Assembly (NCBI RefSeq): GCF_006974105.1
Contig: NZ_CP036282.1
Coordinates: 1,426,001 to 1,490,000 of the forward strand
DNA length: 64,000 nt
Reading direction: 5' to 3'
From: Rhodoferax aquaticus
GTDB lineage: Bacteria; Pseudomonadota; Gammaproteobacteria; Burkholderiales; Burkholderiaceae_C
Position 1 is the stretch's first letter. Each line of letters opens with the position of its first letter. The position numbers and the translations under genes were made by a program. Below are positions 40,333-48,575 of the stretch, piece after piece. Below the pieces are notes generated by a model. The model made no database searches. It had not been told where the DNA came from and saw nothing but the letters and a program-made list of their open reading frames with translations.

Positions 40333-40458
40333 CTAAAAGCAGCCCCACAGTTGATTGGACAACTGGAGCAAAAAGTCGGGGCGACCATACAAGGTAAACA
40401 CCAGCCACAAGACCAAGCTTGCAAGTACAAGTACACAGGTTGTTTGCCAGCGCTGCAT
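40333..40458 (-). CDS. 41-residue single-pass membrane peptide
   Basis: ATG 40458 opens a frame of 41 codons: MQRWQTTCVLVLASLVLWLV is a basic residue followed by one hydrophobic helix, then TLYGRPDFLLQLSNQLWGCF. It begins five bases after the MFS stop and ends 78 bases before the SDR start, which is the spacing of a real gene in the run. It is too short to be detected by size alone. Function unknown. Confidence 0.5.
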   Translation of the reverse strand: MQRWQTTCVLVLASLVLWLVFTLYGRPDFLLQLSNQLWGCF

Positions 40459-40463
40459 TGTGC

Positions 40464-41684
40464 TTAAGCAATTGCTGAAGGGCTGCGCACGATGGCACGC
40501 TCTCGCACCGGCAAGTTCACCAGGGCAGCAAAAACTCCCAAGGCGATGGCCAAGTACCACACCAAGTTGTAGCTGCCCGTGCGGTCAAACACAAGCCCAC
40601 CTAACCAAACGCCCATGAAAGACCCTATTTGGTGACTGAAGAAGACAAAGCCGCTGAGCATCGACAGATGCGAAACCCCAAAAATCTGAGCCAGTGCCGC
40701 ATTCGTCACGGGAACCGTAGACAGCCACAAGAACCCCATCACGCTGGCAAACACATAGACGCTTGCCGGAGACAAGGGCACGATCAGGAACACCGCGATA
40801 GCCACCGCGCGTGCTGAATAGATAAAGGCCAAGATATAGCGTTTGGGCATCTTCTGGCCCAAAACGCCCGCCAGATAGGTGCCAAATACATTGAACAGAC
40901 CAATCAATGCCAGCGCATAGCTTGCGACTTCGGGGGATAGACCTTTGTCCTTCAGGTAGCTAGGCATGTGCACCCCAATAAACACGACCTGAAAGCCGCA
41001 GACAAAATAGCCCGCCATCAGCAGCTGAAAACTGGGGTACCGAAACGCTTCTTGTAAAGCTTCAACGATAGACTGCTGGCCCCGCTGCTGGCCCTCACGG
41101 TTAGAAAAACCGGGTTCGCGCAGCCCCCAAGCTAAGGGCGCCATCAGCAATGCGGCAAACCCCAGCAAAGTCAGTGCTTCTTGCCAGCCCAAACTGCTGA
41201 TCAGCTGGCCCTCGACTGGGACCATTAAAAACTGACCAAATGAGCCCGCCGCCGCCGTAATGCCCATGGCCCAAGAGCGCCGTTCGGCAGGTACATTGCG
41301 GCCAACCACTCCATAGACTACTGCGTAGGTGCAGCCACCCTGCGCCATGCCAATCAGCACGCCGGTACTCAGGGTGAACAGCAGGGGTGAATCTGAATGC
41401 GCCATACCCAGCAAGCCCAATGCGTACAGCACGGCAGCCCCTGCGATCACTTTGACCGCGCCAAAGCGGTCCGCCGCCATGCCCGCGAAAATGCCCGCTA
41501 CGCCCCACGCCAAGTTTTGGATCGCCAAGGCAAATGCAAAGGTCTCCCGGGTCCAGTCTTTGGCCTGGGTAATGGGTTGCAGCCATAGCCCAAACCCATG
41601 CCGAATGCCCATGGACAAGGTGACGATGGCAGCGCCGCACAACAAAATCTGCGGAATAGAGACCGAGGCAAGAGGTTTTTGCAT
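40464..41684 (-). CDS. Major facilitator superfamily transporter
   Basis: A 406-aa membrane protein with twelve hydrophobic segments. The loop between helices 2 and 3 reads GMAADRFGAVKVIAG, the MFS signature, and the N-terminal half has IRHGFGLWLQPI like the OFA/oxalate-formate or monocarboxylate branch. Substrate unknown. It opens the minus-strand run MFS / 41-aa peptide / SDR / methyltransferase / dapA / bamC, and is divergent from parE. Confidence 0.88.
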   Translation of the reverse strand: MQKPLASVSIPQILLCGAAIVTLSMGIRHGFGLWLQPITQAKDWTRETFAFALAIQNLAWGVAGIFAGMAADRFGAVKVIAGAAVLYALGLLGMAHSDSPLLFTLSTGVLIGMAQGGCTYAVVYGVVGRNVPAERRSWAMGITAAAGSFGQFLMVPVEGQLISSLGWQEALTLLGFAALLMAPLAWGLREPGFSNREGQQRGQQSIVEALQEAFRYPSFQLLMAGYFVCGFQVVFIGVHMPSYLKDKGLSPEVASYALALIGLFNVFGTYLAGVLGQKMPKRYILAFIYSARAVAIAVFLIVPLSPASVYVFASVMGFLWLSTVPVTNAALAQIFGVSHLSMLSGFVFFSHQIGSFMGVWLGGLVFDRTGSYNLVWYLAIALGVFAALVNLPVRERAIVRSPSAIA

Positions 41685-41854
41685 CCTGCAAATGTAGCGT
41701 TTTCTCGGCTCCAGCGCAGACCTGCTGAGTCGCCAAAACTGACGTCAATTCGACTTGGAGCCACGACACAATGCGCAGGCCCTTAATCCCCGCGAAACCT
41801 CACTACTGGTTATTTGTACAGTTAATTGATTGCTCAGCGACTACAATGCCCCCC

Positions 41855-43825
41855 ATGTCTGCCAAACCAAACTCTGAATATTCTGAAGGTTCCATCCGGG
41901 TGCTTAAGGGGCTGGAGCCCGTTAAACAGCGCCCCGGCATGTACACCCGCACCGACAATCCGCTGCACGTCATCCAAGAAGTTTTGGACAACGCGGCGGA
42001 CGAAGCGCTGGCCGGTCACGGCAAAAAAATCAAGGTCATCCTGCATGCCGACGGCTCAGTGTCGGTGGAGGACGACGGCCGTGGCATCCCTTTTGGCATG
42101 CACCCCGAAGAAAAAGCCCCGGTCATTGAACTGGTGTTCACCCGCTTGCATGCGGGCGGCAAGTTTGACAAGGGCAAGGGCGGTGCTTACAGCTTTTCAG
42201 GCGGTTTGCATGGCGTGGGGGTCAGTGTTACCAATGCGTTGGCCTTGCGTCTAGAGGCGACGTCTTACCGTGAAGGTTCGGTGGCCGGTTTGGTGTTTGA
42301 AGGCGGTGACGTTACCCAAGCCCTGCAAGTGCGCAAAGCCGGCGAGGGCGACCGCAAGTCCGGCACCAGCGTGCGCGTCTGGCCTGACCCCAAATACTTT
42401 GAGTCTGCAGCCCTGCCTATGGGCGAGCTCACACATTTGCTGCGCTCCAAGGCCGTGCTCATGCCCGGCGTGAGCGTCACGCTGCTGAACGAGAAAACCA
42501 AAGAAAGTCAAAACTGGCTCTACAAAGGCGGCCTGCGCGACTACCTCATGCAGTCGCTCAATGGCGACCCGGTGATTCCTTTGTTTGACGGCGAGGGCTT
42601 TGCCGACGCGCAAAACGACAGCTTTGCCGAAGGCGAGGGCGCTAGCTGGTGCGTAGCGTTCACCGAAGAAGGCCAGCCCGTGCGCGAGAGCTACGTCAAT
42701 TTGATTCCCACCAGCGCAGGTGGTACCCACGAATCCGGCTTGCGCGACGGTTTATTCACCGCTGTCAAAAGCTTTATTGAACTGCACAGCCTCCTGCCCA
42801 AGGGCGTGAAGCTCATGCCGGAAGACGTGTTTGCACGTGCCAGCTACGTCTTGTCGGCCAAGGTGCTAGACCCGCAATTCCAAGGCCAGATCAAAGAGCG
42901 GCTGAACTCGCGTGACGCTGTGCGCTTGGTCTCCAGCTTTGTGCGCCCCGCGCTAGAGCTGTGGCTCAACCAGCATGTGGAATACGGCAAAAAGCTGGCT
43001 GAGCTGGCAATCAAGGCCGCGCAAACCCGCCAACGCGCGGGCCAAAAGGTCGAAAAGCGCAAAAGCAGCGGCGTGGCCGTATTGCCCGGCAAGCTGACCG
43101 ACTGCGAAAGCCGCGACACCGCCTACAACGAAGTGTTTTTGGTCGAGGGCGACTCGGCAGGTGGCAGCGCCAAAATGGGCCGCGACAAAGAAAACCAGGC
43201 CATCCTGCCCTTGCGTGGCAAGGTGCTCAACACGTGGGAAGTGGACCGCGACCGCTTGTTCGCCAATAACGAAATCCATGACATCTCGGTCGCCATCGGC
43301 GTAGACCCCCACGGCCCCAACGACACGCCTGACATGAGCGGCCTGCGCTACGGCAAGGTGTGCATCTTGTCCGACGCGGACGTAGACGGCTCGCACATCC
43401 AAGTGCTGCTGCTTACCCTGTTTTTTCGGCATTTCCCCAAACTCATTGAGGCGGGCCATGTGTTTGTTGCGCGCCCACCGCTGTTTCGGGTGGATGCGCC
43501 AGCGCGGGGCAAAAAGCCCGCGAGCAAGGCCTATGCCTTGGACGAAGGTGAACTGACCGCCATCTTGGACAAGTTGCGCAAAGAAGGCGTGCGCGAAGCA
43601 GCCTGGAGCATCAGCCGCTTCAAAGGCTTGGGCGAGATGAATGCCGAGCAACTGTGGGACACCACGCTCAACCCCGACACCAGGCGCTTGTTGCCAGTGA
43701 CCTTGGGTGCCATTGACTTTGGCGCCACAGAGGCACTGATCACCAAGCTCATGGGCAAGGGCGAAGCGGCTGCCCGCCGTGAACTCATGGAGCTGCATGG
43801 CGACAGCGTAGAGGTGGATGTGTGA
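41855..43825 (+). CDS. parE: DNA topoisomerase IV subunit B
   Basis: ATPase subunit of topoisomerase IV, which decatenates daughter chromosomes. The 656-aa protein shows the GHKL site VLDNAADEALAGHG, DDGRGIPFGMHP and GGLHGVGVSVTNAL, and the TOPRIM motifs EGDSAGGSAKMGRD and SDADVDGSHI. ATG 41855 is taken; ATG 41846 is possible. The third base of codons is strongly G/C, as in parC. The transglycosylase gene overlaps its stop by four bases. Confidence 0.96.
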   Translation: MSAKPNSEYSEGSIRVLKGLEPVKQRPGMYTRTDNPLHVIQEVLDNAADEALAGHGKKIKVILHADGSVSVEDDGRGIPFGMHPEEKAPVIELVFTRLHAGGKFDKGKGGAYSFSGGLHGVGVSVTNALALRLEATSYREGSVAGLVFEGGDVTQALQVRKAGEGDRKSGTSVRVWPDPKYFESAALPMGELTHLLRSKAVLMPGVSVTLLNEKTKESQNWLYKGGLRDYLMQSLNGDPVIPLFDGEGFADAQNDSFAEGEGASWCVAFTEEGQPVRESYVNLIPTSAGGTHESGLRDGLFTAVKSFIELHSLLPKGVKLMPEDVFARASYVLSAKVLDPQFQGQIKERLNSRDAVRLVSSFVRPALELWLNQHVEYGKKLAELAIKAAQTRQRAGQKVEKRKSSGVAVLPGKLTDCESRDTAYNEVFLVEGDSAGGSAKMGRDKENQAILPLRGKVLNTWEVDRDRLFANNEIHDISVAIGVDPHGPNDTPDMSGLRYGKVCILSDADVDGSHIQVLLLTLFFRHFPKLIEAGHVFVARPPLFRVDAPARGKKPASKAYALDEGELTAILDKLRKEGVREAAWSISRFKGLGEMNAEQLWDTTLNPDTRRLLPVTLGAIDFGATEALITKLMGKGEAAARRELMELHGDSVEVDV

Positions 43826-44772
43826 GTATGGATCAGCGTAAAGCGTGGCGTGTTGCTACAAAATGGCTAGCTGCTTGCGCAGTATTGACGGGCGTCACCG
43901 TGAGTTTGAATGCATTTGCGGATGTGTGGAGCTATGTGGACGCGCGCGGCGTGGTGCACTTTGCCAGCAGCCAGTTAGACGCCAAGTACGAGTTGTTTTT
44001 TAAGGGCAAGTCCAAGTTCGATGCCACCGAGCCCGACGACAGCGGCACTGCTGCAAGCAGTAACCCGTTGTTCGACTTGCCTGAGATCAGTAGCAGCACG
44101 GCTAAGCGCATCGCCTACCTGGAATTTGCGCCGGGTGCGCAAGTCGCTCGCCCGCACATGCGTGCGGCGGCCCAAGCGATGCAAGTGGACTACGCCTTGC
44201 TGCAGGCCGTGATCGCCACAGAGTCAGGCTTTGATCGCAACGCCGTGTCCCCCAAGGGCGCAGTCGGGCTGATGCAAATCATGCCGGCCACCGCCGAGCG
44301 CTATGGCGTGCGCGAGGACAAGTTAGGCACCATCGAGCAAAAGCTCACGGACCCGCGCACCAATGTGTTTGCAGGCACCCGCTACCTGCGCGACCTCATC
44401 CAAATGTTTCCCGGCCAGCTGGATCTGGCCATTGCGTCTTACAACGCGGGCGAAGGTGCTGTCCAAAAAGCGGGCAACAAGGTCCCCAACTACAAGGAAA
44501 CGCAAAACTACGTCAAAACCGTGATGGAGCTCTACGCCGGACTCAACCCCCAAGCCTTGCGGACGGCGGCGGGTGGCCCTGCGCAGGCAGGCAACGGTGT
44601 GGCCTTGGCGTCTGGAGTGAATGCACCTAGCCCTAGTCGTGTGCGCGCTGAGTTTCATGGGCCTCACACCGCATCGCTACTTGGGCCCCAAGGAGGGGCC
44701 ACAGGGCGGGGCAATATGCTGCCGAGTTTAGGTGCACCTGCATTGCAAAGCGTCGCTATGGCCAGTGACTGA
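43822..44772 (+). CDS. Soluble lytic transglycosylase with DUF4124-like N-terminus
   Basis: Periplasmic murein-degrading enzyme of 316 aa. A Sec signal peptide (about residues 1-34, hydrophobic part [19 protein letters not shown]) is followed by [15 protein letters not shown], a DUF4124-type segment, and an SLT domain with the catalytic glutamate in [19 protein letters not shown], then [13 protein letters not shown] and [15 protein letters not shown] 43822 overlaps the parE stop (GTGA); ATG 43828 is an alternative. A copy of the dispersed repeat codes for part of the signal peptide. It is sandwiched between parE and parC. Confidence 0.92.
   Translation: MSMDQRKAWRVATKWLAACAVLTGVTVSLNAFADVWSYVDARGVVHFASSQLDAKYELFFKGKSKFDATEPDDSGTAASSNPLFDLPEISSSTAKRIAYLEFAPGAQVARPHMRAAAQAMQVDYALLQAVIATESGFDRNAVSPKGAVGLMQIMPATAERYGVREDKLGTIEQKLTDPRTNVFAGTRYLRDLIQMFPGQLDLAIASYNAGEGAVQKAGNKVPNYKETQNYVKTVMELYAGLNPQALRTAAGGPAQAGNGVALASGVNAPSPSRVRAEFHGPHTASLLGPQGGATGRGNMLPSLGAPALQSVAMASD
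43855..43905 (+). repeat. Dispersed repeat copy within the transglycosylase signal peptide
   Basis: GCTACAAAATGGCTAGCTGC followed by TTGCGCAGTATTGACGGGCG aligns with the copies at 16151, 52771, 62925 and, reversed, 2857. It is in frame and encodes the hydrophobic core of the signal peptide. Confidence 0.6.
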
Positions 44773-44867
44773 TTTTTAGCGCCTACACGCTCGTTCATCG
44801 GACCGCAGTGCCCCAGCCTGCCCTCCTAGTTCTTGCTAAATTCCCATTTGAGATTCGAGTTCAACCC

Positions 44868-47255
44868 ATGACAGACCAACCCATTCTTGACCTAGGCGCA
44901 CCGCCCCCAAGCAACCCGGGTGATGAAGACCTGAACCTGGCCAACTACGCCCAGCGCGCCTATTTGGAATACGCGCTCTCGGTGGTCAAAGGGCGTGCCT
45001 TGCCCGACGTGACGGATGGATTGAAGCCCGTGCAGCGCCGCATTCTGTACAGCATGTCCCGCATGGGGTTGGGCTTTGGTGGTGCCAATGGCAACGCCGG
45101 TGCCAAGCCCGTCAAAAGTGCCCGCGTGGTGGGTGATGTATTGGGCCGCTTTCACCCCCACGGTGACCAGTCCGCCTACGACGCTTTGGTGCGCATGGCG
45201 CAAGACTTTTCGCAGCGTTACCCGCTGGTCGACGGCCAAGGCAACTTTGGCTCACGCGACGGTGACGGCGCTGCTGCCATGCGTTACACCGAGGCCCGTT
45301 TGGCCAAAATCACCACGCTGCTTTTGGACGAAATTGACCAAGGCACGGTGGATTTTCAGCCCAACTACGACGGCTCTACGGAAGAACCCCGGCAGCTGCC
45401 CGCGCGCCTGCCCTTTAGCTTGCTCAACGGCGCCAGCGGTATCGCCGTGGGCTTGGCGACTGAAATTCCTAGCCACAACCTGCGCGAAATTGCCGACGCC
45501 TGTGTGGCCCTCATCAAAACCCCCAGCCTGCCCGACGCCGAGCTTTACGCCCTGGTACCCGGCCCAGACTACCCGGGCGGCGGCCAAATCATCAGCCCCG
45601 CGCAAGACATTGCCGACGCCTACCGCACCGGGCGTGGTTCGCTCAAAGTGCGCGCCCGTTGGAAGATTGAAGACATGGCGCGCGGCCAGTGGCAGCTGGT
45701 CGTCACCGAGCTGCCACCCGGCGTGAGCAGCCAGCGCGTGCTGGAAGAAATTGAAGAGCTCACCAACCCCAAGGTCAAGGCGGGCAAAAAAGCCCTGTCG
45801 CAAGACCAAATGCAGCTCAAGGCCAGCGTTTTGGCCGTGCTCGACGCCGTGCGCGACGAGTCCAGCCGCGACGCGCCCGTGCGTTTGGTGTTTGAGCCCA
45901 AGAGCAGCCGCATCCAGCAGCAAGAGCTCATTACCACGCTCTTGGCGCACACCAGCTTGGAAACCTCAGCGCCTATCAACCTCACCATGATTGGTTTGGA
46001 CGGCAGGCCCACGCAAAAGTCTTTGCGGCACATGCTGGTGGAGTGGATCGAGTTTCGCCAGCTCACCATCGAGCGGCGCACCCGCCACCGCTTGGGCAAG
46101 GTGCTAGACCGTATCCATATTCTGGAAGGCCGCCAAACAGTCTTACTCAATATTGACGAAGTGATCGCCATCATCCGCCAGTCCGATGAGCCCAAGGCCG
46201 CGCTGATTGCACGCTTCAATTTGAGCGACCGCCAGGCAGAAGACATTCTGGAAATCCGCCTGCGCCAACTCGCGCGGCTGGAAGCCATCAAGATCGAGCA
46301 AGAGCTGGCCGAGCTGCGCGCTGAGCAAGCCAAGCTGGAAGAAATCCTGGCAAGCCCCGCAGCGCTGCGCCGGGTCATGGTCAAAGAAATTGAGGCCGAC
46401 GCCAAGCAGTTCGCCGACGAGCGCCGCACCCTCATCCAAGCCGAGAAGAAAGCCGTTGCCGAGCTCAAAGTGGTGGACGAGCCCGTCACCGTGGTGGTGA
46501 GCGAAAAAGGCTGGGTGCGCGCACGCACCGGCCACGGCCATGAGGCCAGTACTTTCGCGTTCAAGGCGGGCGACGCCTTGTACGGCACCTTTGAATGCCG
46601 CAGCGTGGATACGCTGTTGGTGTTCGGCTCCAACGGCCGCGTGTACTCCATCGCCGTGGCCTTGTTGCCCGGCGGGCGCGGCGACGGCCAGCCCGTGACC
46701 ACCCTGCTGGAGCTAGAAGCCGGTACCCAGCTGCTCTACTACTTTGCCGGGCCCGCTGCTGCCAGCTTGCTCCTGTCCAGCACGGGGGGTTATGGCTTTG
46801 TGGCCTCGGTAGAGAACATGGTCTCTCGCCAAAAAGCAGGCAAGGCCTTTGTCACTTGCAACGAAGGCGAAACCCTGTGCCGCCCCAGCTTGGTCGCGGG
46901 CGCCCAAGGCAAGGTGGTGACCGCTGGCACGCCTGCCGCCGTAGTGCCGCCTGCCACCCATGTAGCCTGCGCATCCACCGGTGGCCGCATCTTGACCTTT
47001 GAAATCACCGAACTCAAAACCATGGCCAATGGTGGGCGCGGCTTGATGCTCATTGACCTAGAAGCCAAAGACACCCTGGCCGGTGCGGCCGCCTACACCC
47101 GCAGCATCCGCATCGACGGCATAGGCCGCGGCGGCAAAGAGCGCGACGAAACCCTGGAAATCCGCAGCCTCAACAACGCCCGCGCCGCCCGTGGCCGCAA
47201 AGGCAAGGCAGCAGACTTGGGCTTCAAGCCCAATCGGATTACGCGGGTGGAGTGA
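44868..47255 (+). CDS. parC: DNA topoisomerase IV subunit A
   Basis: DNA-cleaving subunit of topoisomerase IV. In 795 aa: the winged-helix part with [19 protein letters not shown], the quinolone-region segment [20 protein letters not shown], the catalytic tyrosine in [11 protein letters not shown], and the C-terminal beta-pinwheel. At the usual resistance position the sequence reads [12 protein letters not shown] 44868 is chosen, since the 20 upstream in-frame residues are not family-like. It marks the left border of the restriction-modification island that follows. Confidence 0.96.
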   Translation: MTDQPILDLGAPPPSNPGDEDLNLANYAQRAYLEYALSVVKGRALPDVTDGLKPVQRRILYSMSRMGLGFGGANGNAGAKPVKSARVVGDVLGRFHPHGDQSAYDALVRMAQDFSQRYPLVDGQGNFGSRDGDGAAAMRYTEARLAKITTLLLDEIDQGTVDFQPNYDGSTEEPRQLPARLPFSLLNGASGIAVGLATEIPSHNLREIADACVALIKTPSLPDAELYALVPGPDYPGGGQIISPAQDIADAYRTGRGSLKVRARWKIEDMARGQWQLVVTELPPGVSSQRVLEEIEELTNPKVKAGKKALSQDQMQLKASVLAVLDAVRDESSRDAPVRLVFEPKSSRIQQQELITTLLAHTSLETSAPINLTMIGLDGRPTQKSLRHMLVEWIEFRQLTIERRTRHRLGKVLDRIHILEGRQTVLLNIDEVIAIIRQSDEPKAALIARFNLSDRQAEDILEIRLRQLARLEAIKIEQELAELRAEQAKLEEILASPAALRRVMVKEIEADAKQFADERRTLIQAEKKAVAELKVVDEPVTVVVSEKGWVRARTGHGHEASTFAFKAGDALYGTFECRSVDTLLVFGSNGRVYSIAVALLPGGRGDGQPVTTLLELEAGTQLLYYFAGPAAASLLLSSTGGYGFVASVENMVSRQKAGKAFVTCNEGETLCRPSLVAGAQGKVVTAGTPAAVVPPATHVACASTGGRILTFEITELKTMANGGRGLMLIDLEAKDTLAGAAAYTRSIRIDGIGRGGKERDETLEIRSLNNARAARGRKGKAADLGFKPNRITRVE

Positions 47256-47414
47256 AGTGGGATACGGCATGGCGCGTTGTGGCTCACTGGTATAACGCCA
47301 TATGCATTAGCGAGTGCTGCATTAACGCTTTAGCTTTAAGTCCTTGGTGTAGGGGCTAACGTCATGCTGCGTTTGAATCGTCGGTGTACATGAAGTTTTT
47401 TGATTGGAGATATT
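47256..47414. other. Intergenic left border of the restriction-modification island
   Basis: 159 bases between parC and the methyltransferase gene. No clear promoter, terminator or attachment-site repeat was recognised. Base composition falls here compared with parC. A sequence TTGAAT at about 47373 could be a weak -35, without a good -10. Confidence 0.3.
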
Positions 47415-48575
47415 GTGAGTGCAAGTAAGCGTGAAACGAGCCCCTCAAAGGCCTCGGAAAAGCCGTTGAAGCTGGTGTCGCTGTTTAGCGGGGGGGGGGG
47501 GCTAGATTTAGGGCTTGAGGCAGCAGGTTTTGAGACAGTATTTGCAACGGATATTGATCACCACAGCTGCATCACTTTAGAGCGAGGAAAAGAGCGTTCC
47601 ATCAAATTGGGACTTCCATTTTTACGCCATGCGGCCATCAAACAGGCTGATGTCTTAGCGCTGGACTCCAAAGAGTTAATGAAACAGGCGGGCGTTAAGC
47701 CCGGTGAAACAGATTTGCTTGCTGGTGGCCCGCCTTGCCAGGCATTCAGTGTTTTCGGTAAGCGCCTAGGGATTGATGATCCACGGGGGCAATTGCCAAA
47801 ACAGTACCTGAGATTACTATCAGATTTGCGTCCCAAAGCATTCATGTTTGAGAATGTATTTGGACTTCTTACGATTCATGGCGGAGATACTTTCAAGGAG
47901 CTCTGCGAGCAGCTTAGCCAACCAACTGAGGGCCTGGCATACAAGCTGTCTGTTTACCGACTCAATGCAGCCGATTTCGGCGTGCCGCAGTTTCGTGATC
48001 GAGTATTCATTATCGGAACTAGGAGCGGAAAGGCGCTAAAAGAAATACCAGTTGTGTGCGGGGAGCAGTCGGAGGCCGCCGCTGGGCAGAGTTTGCTGCC
48101 GCGGCGCACGGTGGGCGACGCATTGAGAACTATCCCTCCACTGGGGCAAAAACTTGCCAATCACACGAGTAGAGACCACAGTCAACGAATTGTTGATCGA
48201 TACAAGGCGTTGCGACATGGCGAACGGGATTCCAAAACGCGCATAAACAAGCTGGACCCCAGTAGGCCTAGTTACACGATCATTGTTGGTTCAGATAAAG
48301 GGGGTGGAAAAGGGCATGTGCATCCTACTGAGCCCCGAGAAGTGTCCCCGCGTGAGTCTGCAAGGATGCAAACCTTTCCTGATTGGTGGGAATTTTCAGG
48401 GACGTCTAGGCACCCGATTCGCCAAGTCGGAAATGCCGTGCCGCCGATTCTTGCCGCGGTTATTGGGCGAGAAATAGCTCACCAAATCTTCAAACGACCT
48501 AGAAAGTCCTTGCGCGACATTGTCGATGTGCTTGGGCAGCAGCATCTCTTTACGGAGAGTCTTGATGGCCTATAG
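47415..48575 (+). CDS. DNA cytosine-5 methyltransferase
   Basis: Modification enzyme, 386 aa. Conserved m5C motifs in order: I LFSGGGGLDLGLEAAGF, IV with the catalytic cysteine at about 108 in GGPPCQAFS, VI FENV, VIII QFRDRVFIIG, and X RQVGNAVPP. The target-recognition region between VIII and X is short. GTG 47415 is chosen because GGAG lies five bases upstream; TTG 47400 is the only earlier in-frame option. Motif I is encoded by twelve consecutive G (47490-47501). Adenine/thymine use is higher than in parC. The next gene starts inside its 3' end. It is the protective partner of the nuclease genes that follow. Confidence 0.94.
   Translation: MSASKRETSPSKASEKPLKLVSLFSGGGGLDLGLEAAGFETVFATDIDHHSCITLERGKERSIKLGLPFLRHAAIKQADVLALDSKELMKQAGVKPGETDLLAGGPPCQAFSVFGKRLGIDDPRGQLPKQYLRLLSDLRPKAFMFENVFGLLTIHGGDTFKELCEQLSQPTEGLAYKLSVYRLNAADFGVPQFRDRVFIIGTRSGKALKEIPVVCGEQSEAAAGQSLLPRRTVGDALRTIPPLGQKLANHTSRDHSQRIVDRYKALRHGERDSKTRINKLDPSRPSYTIIVGSDKGGGKGHVHPTEPREVSPRESARMQTFPDWWEFSGTSRHPIRQVGNAVPPILAAVIGREIAHQIFKRPRKSLRDIVDVLGQQHLFTESLDGL
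47490..47501 (+). repeat. Poly-G tract of twelve in the methyltransferase gene
   Basis: Twelve G encode the four glycines of SGGGGLD in motif I, near codon 26. In the given sequence the frame is intact. With eleven G the next codons read GGC TAG; with thirteen they read GCT AGA TTT AGG GCT TGA. Such a tract near the start of a gene is a classical site of slipped-strand mispairing. Confidence 0.9.

Noticed and set aside
42953..43798. A 281-codon open frame on the minus strand opposite parE
   Set aside because: It is the antisense shadow of a GC-rich, strongly codon-biased gene; the plus-strand frame has all parE motifs.
45620..46702. A 360-codon open frame on the minus strand opposite parC
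   Set aside because: Serine/arginine-rich translation without any family motif; explained by codon bias of parC.
47256..47414. Attachment site or integron-like attC at the left border of the restriction island
   Set aside because: Some GTTA/TAAC-like words are present but no paired core sites or direct repeat with the right border could be found.
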